A DNA stretch of 64,000 nt from Amphibalanus amphitrite. Taxonomy: Eukaryota; Arthropoda; Thecostraca; Balanomorpha; Balanidae. The notes below the pieces were generated by a model. It did no database searches, was not told the origin of the DNA, and was given only the letters and a program-made list of their open reading frames with translations. Position numbers and translations under genes: made by a program. Each line of letters begins with the position of its first letter. Within the stretch, counting starts at the first letter, position 1. Positions 48,784 to 58,189 of the stretch are shown here, one piece after another. The stretch covers positions 1,027,001 to 1,091,000 of the forward strand of contig NW_024881529.1 of the NCBI RefSeq assembly GCF_019059575.1, read 5' to 3'.

Positions 48784-49718
48784 CCCGCGAGTTGCTGGGG
48801 GGGGGGGGGGGGGGGCGTTAAACGCCTCAACTTTTTTCGCCGGGACATAGCATAAAAACGGCGCGCCGCAGGCCGGCCAAATTTTAAGTACCTGTAGGAA
48901 ATTGATCGACGTTTATTGTGACAAAGTTAGAAAAAAAAATCGGTCGGAAATTTTTTGAGCTATCGAGGTTTTAGTGAAGTCATGATTTCTGAGTTTTCGA
49001 CCGAAAACGGCATATGTTCAAAAAATCTTATAAAATCACAGAAAAGACATACAGACATGCAGTAAACGCCGTTAGACTGCCAATACCATGAACAATCAAA
49101 TGGCTATTTTCGATTTTTCTATCATCGTTCCACACTTTCCACAATCTTGAACTGAATCTTGGCAATTCTTCGTGAATACCTACTTCACCACCATGATACA
49201 TGCATTTCTTAAATTGAGCTTTTTGAACCAAACACGTGCACATATGATACAATGAATGCCACCATCGTGCTCTACGCCCAAAATTACCCATAAAACATGT
49301 GTCATAGACTGCGAATACCAGTTTTGATATTTGGGGATATGTGCTTACCTGATTGACCTGACCTTGACCCTGACCTATGTTTGACTGACCCCTGCATGTA
49401 TCTGACACTCTTGTAGGTCTTATATGAAGGATTTTGCACCGTTTTGACAGAGTTTATGACGAGAGGCGCCCATTACGAGGTTCTGAAGTCCATCCTGCTG
49501 AAAGCCCGGTTTCAGGTGTTTGACCTGACCTTGACCCGACCTGTGACCTCAAAATTCAACTTTTAAGTGCTCATCTGAAGCGTCTCGTCGCGTCCATTCG
49601 TTTGCCGCCTTGTGCGTTTCGCTGCGCCTATTGGTTCTCGAGTTATCCGCTGGGGGTGTTTAACGCCCCCCCCCCCCCAGCAAACGGCGGGTGGCGAAAT
49701 ACCCCAGCAACTGCCGGG
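48784..49718. mobile_element. TTAA G-hairpin element U (935 bp)
   Basis: TTAA lies at 48780-48783 and 49719-49722. The ends are CCCGCGAGTTGCTGGGG and, inverted, CCCGGCAGTTGCTGGGG. A G-run with GCGTTAAACGCC follows the left end; GTTTAACGCCCC with a C-run precedes the right end. The interior has AGCATAAAAACGGCGCG...CCAAATTTTAAGTACC and TGACCTTGACC tracts. Confidence 0.85.
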
Positions 49719-49722
49719 TTAA

Positions 49723-50213
49723 ATCTCCTAAGCGTTTTTTTTTTTTTCTCGACATCGTCAAGGTGTCATTAACAAAAATATGAAATCCGGGAGGATAAAT
49801 TAAATATAGAAATTGTGGCCAATAGAATATTATCAGTTGCGTTCAACATACTCGTAAGCATGTTCACACACCCAGCTTACATATGAGCCATGTAATAATT
49901 ATTTTTGATAGACATGCTTAAGTTATGAAATCATCTGAAGTGTTTGTAAAGTTCCACGATACGGATCTAATATTCTGCTATGCATTATGACCATTTCTGA
50001 TCAGGTCATGTCTTTGAACATAGGCCAAATTTTTCAAATGACCTTCAAGATCAACTTTTGATTCATTCGAAGCGTTTTGATAAGAGGAACACGAGGCTGG
50101 TAAAATTAATTTCATGCAAAAAACTTTTAAGTGTTTGTGGAAAAGCAATTGGTTTTCTCATAATACCGATGGTGGCAGTTGTTGTTATTTACATGCTAAG
50201 CAGTTGACCTTAA
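49723..50213. other. AT-rich spacer between elements U and V
   Basis: Nothing recognised. It includes a T-run at 49735-49746 and a TGACCTTCAAGATCA segment near 50039. Confidence 0.45.
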
Positions 50214-50217
50214 TTAA

Positions 50218-50814
50218 CCCACGAGCCGCTGGGGGGGGGGGCATAAAGTTGCCCCCCCTTTACGTTTTGTGAACTATCTCCGAAACCTGATGAGCTACGA
50301 ACGTGAAACTTAGCATAGCTTCAAATGAATACCTAGGCAATGTTTGAGGAAAGTTTGGTGGTTGTAGCACCTAAGATGACGCCACAGTGACGTCATAAAG
50401 TTTTGTAGTTTTCCGATATGGACCGTTCCTGATGACGCTGAGCATGAAACTCGACTGTAAATGAACTAGACAGCACCTGCTGTCATCCTAAAACATCTTA
50501 CTACACATCCATCTAATTTCTGACCAATAATCGGCCCTTTATATTCGGTCCCACATATGTAATGTATCGTGAGGAATATGACAGTCGCAAATCTATAATT
50601 TCACTTATGACGTCACTGTGACGTCATTTCAAATGGGATCGACACCAAATTTGGACACAACCTCGGCTAGGTATTCAGGAAGATGTGTGCAAAGTTTCGC
50701 TTCTCTATCTCTTCGCGTTGCGACGATATCGTCGCAGAAGTAAAGGGGGGGCAACTTTATGCCCCCCCCCCCCCAGCGGCCGGCGGGTGGCGCGGAGGCC
50801 CAGCGGCCGCCGGG
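50218..50814. mobile_element. TTAA G-hairpin element V (597 bp)
   Basis: TTAA lies at 50214-50217 and 50815-50818. The ends are CCCACGAGCCGCTGGGG and, inverted, CCCGGCGGCCGCTGGGC. Inside are a G-run, CATAAAGTTG and a C-run on the left, and the inverse G-run, CAACTTTATG and C-run on the right. The right terminus has a duplicated CAGCGGCC block. GACGTCA occurs near the centre. Confidence 0.86.
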
Positions 50815-50818
50815 TTAA

Positions 50819-51690
50819 ATCTGACAATTTTATTAAGACATAGCGTTAAAAGATCTGATTGTTGTGTTAGGTTAGGCTCTTTCGGTCGATTTCAGAGTGG
50901 GAAGGTCGAAGGATGGTAGGAATTAGGGGGAGACAGGGGGCCTGGGCGGGAGTCCTGGACCTCATGCTCCGCTGGGGCCGAGCCCATCACGTGGGTTGGA
51001 TTGCCCTGACACATGGATAGCCCTGGGCGGTGTTTCACGGCCCCGCGCTGCAGCACGCTGCGCTGCGCTGCTGTGCATTGTTGCGGCGGTTGATATGAAT
51101 TCGGCTCCACGCTAGCGTTGCGAGCTTCCGAGTCGGTTGATGTTTCCATGGAAATTGGAAACCCAATGCCCCGGTGTGCGCAACACACCCTGTCTAAGCA
51201 AAATTTTACCATCGATGACCTCTAGTGACATGACCTCTGGCTATGACCCGATCCAAAATTGGCTGAATATTTTTTTCTTCTTTTTGCTACTTTTGACGCT
51301 ACTTCGAATACCACTTAAATGCCCAACGCTGAGTTATAAGAATGATGCTCAATCCCCATTTCCCCTCTAGACTCTAACAGGGCGTGAGAGTCTAGGCATT
51401 CCTGTGGGGCACGGGCTAACAATGACTATCTCATAATCATTGTGGCCATGAACATCTACTGCCATTCTTTAACACCGGTTTCGCTGCGCTGAGCGGTGGC
51501 CGTCCCGTTTGTTGGATTATACAGCTGGCTGGCGGAAAGCGTTACCGGCCGCCCGTCCACCGCCCGCGGGCCGGACCGAGCGGTCCCGCTGACCCTACCT
51601 GACCTGAGCCCGGCGCGATATGGGACAGGCAGACGGGGGTTCGGCTCAGCGAAGGCAGCGCCCACTGGTGTTGGGGACTTTTTTAATAGA
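50819..51690. other. Right part of the pogo-like element, nothing recognised
   Basis: GC-rich toward its end. No transposase remains visible; the overlapping open frames are short. Confidence 0.45.
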
Positions 51691-51947
51691 CCTACTGTAC
51701 GCATCAGGTGACCGCGCGTACGCTAACCACGTGGCCCGGCCCAGCAGTCCTGACGTCACACCGCCCGCAAAAACGGGGTCGAACGGCGGTGGGCGAACGT
51801 GTGGTGCGGTTGACACCTGACCGTCCATTGTTTACTTTTCCCGCCCGACTGGTGTTTGACCGTGGGTTGTTTTCGCGCTCTCCCCACCGGTCACCCTAGC
51901 TTTATCGTACCCATAATACCGCTGGTGACGTTCCCGGCGAGGCCGCC

Positions 51948-53156
51948 ATGTCGCCAACGCCCCCCCCCCCCGATACTGGCGTCTCAGTGGACCTAAGCGC
52001 CTTCATCCCACTCACAGGACCGCAAACAACGCCCCTAACTGACGGTCTGTTATCCTGGCCTAGGCAGGACTCCGACCGCTCACCCCAACGGACAACACCG
52101 CAGCACGGAGCGCGATCGTTGGCCCCTGGGCAGACGTGACAGGCCCGCTACCCCCTACAGCAATGCCCGCCCACCAGACGACCACCGGAGCTGACGCGCC
52201 GGCGGGCCCCCAGCCGGCCCCGGTACATACCAGCAACAACACGGGCCCACGGAGCCGGAGACCCACCGGCTTGCCCTGTGCCGACCGGCGACGGCCGGCG
52301 CCGCGGCCCCGCCCTCATGGGGAGGCGCGGCACACATCCCCGCCTACCCGGCGCCCGGAGGCGCGCCCAACTGGCCGGCGGCCGGAGGCGCGTCCAACTG
52401 GCCGGCGCCCGGGGGCGCGCCCAACTGGCCGGTGCCCGTGAATGAACAGTTCGCCGGCGTCGGCCCCACACCCACGGCCCAGGCCTACAACCGCCCGGCC
52501 CCCGCGACCCAGCCGAGCGGCGCAGCCAGCACCGGGCACGGGCTGCCCCCACAAATGATCCAGCCCTATGACGAGTACCGACGCTCAGCCGGCGAGACTA
52601 GAGAGAGCGCAGCCGCGGCAGAACTAAAGGCACGCGAGCGAGGGGTGGCGGCGGACCGCGCACAAGACCACCAGCAGCTACCGGTAGTGTCCTACGCGCA
52701 GCCGCCGGTACCCGCCCTCCGGCTAGCCGGGGTCAGCACCAAGGCCGCCCAGGACCTCCGCCACCGAGGCCGCTACGTCGCGGTCGACGACTCGGGGGAT
52801 GAAGTAGGGGGCCCGCTGACGACCACCGCCCACTATTTGGCCCGTGTAGCCGAACTGCTGGCTCACAGAGCCTACCATTTCCCGGCGGCGGGGCTCCAGC
52901 TGACAAGTTACATGGCGTGGCTGCTGCGTACTTACGCCAACCGGCCCTTCGCCGAAACTGGGGCCGCCGACGCCAAAGCATGAGAGGCCATGGCGGCAAA
53001 TCCGAGTATTCTGCACACAGCTCTCGACTGGGACGTGCTGTGCCGGCCTGGCATAACACCAATTAGCCACAGTGTGGAGACCAGGAAGCCGCAGCGGGTA
53101 ATCATCTGCCAGACTTCCTGGCCGGTCGCTACTTTCATGCCAATACATTTACTTTT
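51948..53156 (+). pseudogene. Broken gag-like ORF of the recombinase retroelement
   Basis: An ATG in strong context (GCCGCCATG) opens at 51948 but stops at 52137 after a 12-base C-run, a likely frameshift site. The best continuing frame is open from 52195 to 52980 and begins without an ATG. It is proline-rich, includes three PGGAPNWPA-like 9-residue repeats near 52348-52431, then a more ordinary domain: GVSTKAAQDLRHRGRYVAVDD, an alanine/leucine helix, and SYMAWLLRTYANRPF. After one in-frame TGA (52981, possibly from CGA) it stays open to about 53156 with PSILHTALDWDVL. The order of YV..L, Y-M and L-D-W resembles gag-like proteins of DIRS-type elements; that is recognition by pattern only. At least two frameshifts and one stop make it non-functional. 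Confidence 0.55.
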
Positions 53157-53169
53157 TTGAAGGTGGGAG

Positions 53170-54240
53170 GGTCCCTTTAACATCGCGTCTTACGAGTGCA
53201 GGACCGCTCGTGAACTGAACATCACAGCCGCTCGGTATGGCCCATACAAAGCCATCGCAATTTGACGTGGCTCTGCCGGCACGGGGCCGCCGACCGGTGC
53301 TCGCGCTGACGTCACATCGCGTCACCAACTTCACTGGCAAGCCCACTCATGCCTTAGTTCTGACGTCACACCACCGCCAATTGACCCGCTCCAACGCACA
53401 CCCCCGCCGTCGGGAGCACGCTGACGTTCCATCGTGGCTGCCGACCCAGGTGTAAATGCATCCCGCTGGCAGGTAATTGCGTTAAAGACCCACCCCGCGT
53501 GTGTCCATTGTAAGACGACACCCACCCGCGCTCTCCGGCTCCGACAGCGGACGGCGCAGTTCCCCTCCCCTCCCCCATTGCCGACCTCACGTTATCGGGA
53601 CCAACAGCAAACACGCGCACCCCCACCCGCGCACCACCAGCTGATAGTGCTCATGGCACGGGGAGACGAGCCCGGCTCTGGCAGCCGCCGAAAGGGGCCC
53701 TGACATGATGTCGGTTCAGGTTGACCCGGGATCTGACGTAACCACACCGCTGACCGGTGCTCGCGCTGATGTCACATTGCGTCTGGCGAGCGCAGGGACG
53801 GCTCGTGATTTGATATCATACCACAGCCACGCGGTATGACCCTGATATGGCGCCGACGCCAACTGATTCGGCCTCTGACATTACAATACCGCCGACCGGT
53901 GCTCCCACTGACGTTACATTGCGTCTAACGACCACAGAATGATCTGTAACCCGATTCATAGCACAGACGCTCGGTATGGCCCCTGATTGGTATGACGACC
54001 GTATGGCTTGGTATGACGAGCCAGCGCAGGTTAAAATCGGATGCTGACGCCACACCACCGCCAATCTACCGTTTGACCGCACACCGAGCTCAGCTGGCTC
54101 GGCTCGGGCACCGGACGGCGTAGTCTCCCTCCTCATTACTGCCCCCATATTGTCGGGGCCAACAGCAAACACGCGCTCTCCGGCCCAGCCGCAGTCTGCC
54201 GGAGACAGCACAGTGCTGACCGCCCGAGACGCCACCCTCC
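53170..54240. repeat. Degenerate large tandem repeats between gag-like and recombinase parts
   Basis: CCGACCGGTGCTCGCGCTGA with TCACATTGCGTC and CTCGGTATGGCCC recurs near 53170, 53290, 53752 and 53893. ACACCACCGCCAATTGACC (53370) and CCAACAGCAAACACGCGC (53600) recur near 54050 and 54158. This suggests an internal duplication of roughly 0.6 kb. A reverse transcriptase would be expected here but none is visible. Confidence 0.65.
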
Positions 54241-54302
54241 CCACCAGTGGACCGTTGTTTGTGCTGCGGGGCGCCCACCCTCACCCGGCTGTGTTTGAAT
54301 AG

Positions 54303-54665
54303 CACACTGCGGGCAACTATCGGCTCAGGTTCGACAGCCACAGCCTCCGCGACGAGCTAGCCACGTCCGCTTGCTCAGCCGGTGTCGCTGACCAAGTCAT
54401 CCGGCGCCTGGGGCGATGGTCCAGTGATGCGTATGAGCGGGCTAGCATGTGTGAAGCAGCGCCCCGCGGTCAGCTGGGTTTGCTGCTCAAGGTCGGACGG
54501 GGCGGCCCATTACAATCGTCGACCGCTGGCCCGGCCCAGGCGCGTCCACGACCAGCCAGTATGAGCCGCGACGCCCTTACCTCCCCTGTGCGCGCCCCCG
54601 CCGTCCACTGGGCGCTGACAAACTCCAACCAAGTGACAGAGGTGAGTCGACGCCCATTCTCCTAG
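54303..54665 (+). pseudogene. Tyrosine recombinase, C-terminal fragment
   Basis: The frame after a TAG at 54300 reads YRLRFDSHSLRDELATSACS, then AGVADQVIRRLGRWSSDAYERA. This matches the C-terminal active site of retroelement-type tyrosine recombinases: the H-x-x-R motif (HSLR), the AGV/ADQVIRRLGRWS helix and the SDAY segment near the nucleophilic tyrosine. Such enzymes circularise and integrate DIRS, Ngaro, PAT and Crypton elements. The tail continues open to a stop at 54663. The upstream half with the first catalytic arginine is not recognisable, so this is a fragment. It lies 150 bp before repeat B1, where a recombinase is expected in Ngaro/PAT elements. Confidence 0.78.
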
Positions 54666-54815
54666 TGTGTGATCAGTGCTGTTTGCCAACCAACCCTGCC
54701 TCCTGCCTGGCGTCTCGTGGCCGCGGCCTGGCCTGCCTGAGCAGGCCACTTTACGCCGCGTCCCTCCTGGAGCACCGATCACTATAATAACATTCTGTCC
54801 TGTCGGGTGTGATTG

Positions 54816-54933
54816 GCGTAAGGAATGGAGGAATGGACATAACGTGAGAGGGACGGCCGGCCGATCATCAGCCAATGTAACGTTCGAGCAGAGTCTGTGC
54901 GGCGCTATAGTTAACGGAAGATAACGTTGTTAT
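54816..54933 (+). repeat. Split repeat B1 (118 bp)
   Basis: Identical to 55182-55299. Starts GCGTAAGGAATGGAGG and ends ATAACGTTGTTAT, directly touching A2. It contains GTGAGAGGGACGG, whose inverse (CCGTCCCTCTCAC) lies just before B2, so that B2 can form a hairpin that B1 lacks. Confidence 0.9.
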
Positions 54934-55144
54934 ATGTTCGTTAACGGGCTAGCGCCGGACAGCGGCGAGACGGTCCTCCGAATAGCCGCGCCGCCGCCCG
55001 GGGCGGCCCCGCCGGCGGCGCGGCCCTCTCGGACGGGACGGGAGGGGACGGGAGACGCTTCCCCAGTGCGTGGGCGCTCGGCGCGCGCGGCGGAGGGGCG
55101 CTCCCGCGCGCCGAGAGGAGCATCCGTCGGGTTCGATTTTTTTT
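54934..55144 (+). repeat. Split repeat A2: 211-bp structured module ending in T8
   Basis: Copy of A1. Hairpin 1: 54985-54996 pairs with 55013-55024 (12 bp of G-C pairs). Hairpin 2: 55077-55087 pairs with 55105-55115 (11 bp). An outer stem joins GACGG (54969-54973) and CTCC (54976-54979) to GGAG (55117-55120) and CCGTC (55124-55128). GGTTCGA (B-box-like) then eight T follow, the form of a polymerase III terminator. Whether it is transcribed is unknown. The T-run with TTTCTTTCTTTTTCAG could also act as a splice acceptor. Confidence 0.9.
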
Positions 55145-55181
55145 CTTTCTTTTTCAGCTCGTCGACCGTCCCTCTCACATC

Positions 55182-55299
55182 GCGTAAGGAATGGAGGAAT
55201 GGACATAACGTGAGAGGGACGGCCGGCCGATCATCAGCCAATGTAACGTTCGAGCAGAGTCTGTGCGGCGCTATAGTTAACGGAAGATAACGTTGTTAT
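55182..55299 (+). repeat. Split repeat B2 (118 bp), right end of the retroelement
   Basis: Identical to B1 at 54816-54933 (offset 366). Similarity ends at 55299, taken as the right border of the element. Confidence 0.9.
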
Positions 55300-56263
55300 C
55301 ACTTTTTTGTGTGTAACGCAACGCATAAATTGCTAGTTATTTTTGTTTTTCTGCCGTATGATTAAACGGTGCGCAGTGTCTTACTAGAAACCTCATTGCT
55401 CAACGAGTTCTCAATTAGCTCAATAAACCTATTCGTCAACTATGGAAGTTATTTCAGTTTTCGTCTTTCTGTTCCTCTTCGTATTTGTTTCCTTGGTAAG
55501 CTAGCGATAATGTTTCAAAGTACACTGAATGTTTAAATCCTTCCGCCAGGACTACTTGTCTCATGCCTGCCCTCCATTACTCACACTTCTTCCGTGCACC
55601 CGTCCAGTTGTTCTAACCTAGTCCACTGTTGTTGATTCTGTCCCGCCGACCGTGCTCAGGCCCCATTTGCAATTGAAATGACCAGTCGCTCCCTTGCGGC
55701 GGCGTGGGACTCCGATGGTTTTACATATTGAACTAGCTGCCAAAGCTCGGCGTGTGATGTCATCAATTGAGTCCCGCTGTGTTCTTCTCACAGAGACTGG
55801 CGCGCGGCTTCACCCTAAATGTCCGACTGTTTCTATTTACCCAGTTGATCCTGATTACTATTCGCATTCACTTGTGAATGTTGCTATTTCCCGCACATTT
55901 CTCTTCCCGTCTCGACGCTTGATTGTGTCTGACCTACCAATTACCACGCCGGCATCCTCTCTCCGTTCATCGCCCATATCCCGCCCGTGTTTCCGCCCAT
56001 TATCCCTCCTTTCCGTCCCCTGTCCGTCTTTGTCGCCTTCCGGTGTGTTTCCTCGATCCGTCCGTCCGGCTGGCCTGTCTCCCCTTGTATCAGTCCTTGT
56101 GTCACGCAGCCGGCCTGATCAGCATTCCGCATCTGCGCCGCTGCCGGCGTCGGTGCGGCGACCCGTACTCCTGTCGCTGCCGACGGTCCGCCCGAGCGGC
56201 CACCCTAGCCTCCGTCGGCGGCGTCGCTGGCGCCCGTCGAAGCCGACAAAGTGCCAATCGGAC
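55300..56263. other. Intron DNA, pyrimidine-rich, nothing recognised
   Basis: CT-rich with a 225-codon open frame (55694-56371) that has no domain and runs into the next transposon end. No feature is supported. Confidence 0.45.
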
Positions 56264-56267
56264 ATCC

Positions 56268-58185
56268 GGGGCATTCCACGTCAAATCAAACACCGAAATC
56301 CGTCATCCCCTTCGATTTTTGTGAAAATTTGTAGGCAGACTGGGCATGGTTCAAAACTGAGTTACGTGTAATATTTTCGAAATTTGATAACGTATCGCCG
56401 AGATATAGGTCATCGAATATAGCCAAAAATGCCACACATCATTTTTTTAAATGCTTATAACTCTGGTTCCTTTTCTGGTATCAAAATGATATTAACAGGG
56501 TCTTGTAGGCAATTGATAAGGCTTTGATTTTTAATTATAAAATTAAATTGAAGTGACCTTGAAATGCATTTGACCTTGAATTAAAACAGAAAAATTTAAA
56601 TAGCAAAAAACACGCCACCTTCGATTTGAGTGATTTTTACATATTATGTCCGTCACAATGTTCCTAACCATCTGTGAAAAAATTGGAGTGGGCCATTCAT
56701 AACTTTCGCGGCAAACGCCGTTTTCATGCATCAACATCACGCAACCGCGCGTGACCTTGATAGACAGAGTCAAGACATGCTTGCTTGTGTACACTTTCTG
56801 AAATGAATGATTGCTGATTAGTGATATCCCAAACTCTGCGAGAATGGAAATGCATAGTCATCGTAGTCAAGCATTCACGTTCCATTGTAAAAGTGTCTCA
56901 GGCAAACGGTATTTTGCGGTGAATTTTGAGCCGTGTGGAAATGCATCATGAAATAAATTCAACGAAAACATTATCACGCAACGATATCTTCACGTCTTTT
57001 GATCTTCACTATACGAAAGAACATACATTTTTGAGTATGTATGGGGAATTTCTAGTTAATCCGATAATAAATATGGCAGTTAGAGTCCTGCTAAGAGTAA
57101 CATGTCGCCGGCTGAGGCGGGATCGGCCGACGCGGGAAACGCTGCAGTCACAATTTTGTGTTTACACGTTCATATTTCAATTGTTTACCAACCTATTTTC
57201 AGAATTCTTTCACCATAAGATTGCCTGTACATTTCTTAGTCTTCTCACAAAATTTGACGCGAATCGAACGTAATCAGCGGTAAGGAGCGCGATGTAAAGA
57301 CGGAACCGTTCCGTTCCGTCCCGGCACAGTCTACAATTCAGGCGGCGCGTAGCGGTCGGCGCCGGCTGCCGAGTCGCCGCGTCGCCGCGGCGACAGGATG
57401 TTCACTTTACACCGCTATGACTAGAACAGTTGTGAACCGATTTTCTTATTGCTTGCACGATGAGATGTGCAATTCAATTCTGGAAAGGTAGCCATAAGTA
57501 ATTTCGCATCAATATTATGAGATATTGGCGAAAAACAGGAGGGGTGGGGCGAAATTCACTCTTCCCCCTCCACTGCGCGTGCTAACATACGTTTGCATAT
57601 GTGCCATTTTCTTCAAAACTTATGAATGGCCCACTCTAATTTTTTCACAGGTTGTTAAGAATATGGTAGGCAATAAAATATATGAAAATGAGCCAAATCG
57701 AAGGTGGCGTGTTTTTTGCTATTTCAATTTTTGTGCTTAAGAACAGAGTTAAGCAAATTTCAAGGTCATATATTTAAGTCGATGCAATTCTAAACAAATG
57801 CTTAAGAAATTACCTAAACAGTAAGGTTTATTTCATTCAAATCAAACAAGTACAACCAATCTCTTTCTTCTCGGTCATAATTTAGAATACATTCATTATT
57901 ATGAGGCTTCGGTTTTCTTTCATCATTATACTTATCATCATGAGCCTCAAACAAGCGCTTTCTCATATAAGTACAACCAAAGTTATGGTCGTTCAAAAAT
58001 ATAAAGATGCAACATTTTGTAAAAATTTGATGCCCTATATTTAGAAGACCTGTGGTCAGAATGTGCAAAAAACATCAATGTAATGTCCGGGGCGACACAG
58101 GAACTCGCTCACAAATTTATAATGAAATCGCTGATGGTAAGGTGCAAAACAGCCGATTTTTGTTCGATTTGACGTGGAATGCCCC
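56268..58185. mobile_element. GGGGCATTCC foldback element 2 (1.9 kb)
   Basis: The ends are GGGGCATTCCACGTCAAATC and its near-exact inverse. ATCC flanks both sides (56264-56267 and 58186-58189). The inverted arms are long: 56599-56627 pairs with 57694-57724, and 56674-56703 pairs with 57620-57649. The right arm has about 130 extra bases. The centre (56900-57500) is unrelated to the centre of element 1. No transposase. Confidence 0.85.
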
Positions 58186-58189
58186 ATCC

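Larger units (their letters stand above)
45664..51697. mobile_element. pogo/Tc1-like element with TA duplication (6.0 kb)
   Basis: The ends are CAGTAGGTCTACTAAAAAAG(TCCCC) on the left and the same with one change, inverted, on the right. TA flanks both (45662-45663 and 51698-51699). CAGT-starting ends with a TA duplication fit the pogo branch of Tc1/mariner. Similar GC-rich sequence (GAACCCCCG) follows each end inward. No transposase frame was found; the middle carries three YTAA elements and a relic of the GGGGCATTCC family. Confidence 0.72.
44026..55299 (+). mobile_element. Tyrosine-recombinase retroelement (Ngaro/PAT-like), interrupted
   Basis: The order is repeat A1 (44026-44236), a leader with a 36-bp array, a gag-like frame (51948-53156), a tyrosine-recombinase C-terminus (54303-54665), then B1, A2 and B2 (54816-55299). 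A1 and A2 differ at one of 211 bases by eye; B1 and B2 are identical over 118. A1-genes-B1-A2-B2 is the split-direct-repeat layout of Ngaro/PAT-type retroelements, which integrate without target duplications; none is seen. A pogo-like element (45664-51697) splits it; without that it is about 5.2 kb. No reverse transcriptase or RNase H is visible, so it is a deletion derivative or non-autonomous. A 37-base spacer between A2 and B2 departs from the ideal layout. Confidence 0.65.

Noticed and set aside
52136..52441. Alternative frame across the gag-like region (RPEARPTG repeats)
   Set aside because: The +1 frame gives a longer open stretch that continues into the ordered domain, so the overlapping frame is taken as a shadow. 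A frameshift through part of it cannot be excluded.
54816..55299. Short LTR retrotransposon (TRIM) with 118-bp LTRs
   Set aside because: The central 211-bp module also occurs alone at 44026 upstream of gag and recombinase remnants, and no primer-binding site or 4-6-bp duplication is seen; split direct repeats explain more.
55694..56371. 225-codon open frame on the plus strand
   Set aside because: Pyrimidine-rich low complexity, no domain, and it runs into the terminal repeat of the element at 56268.
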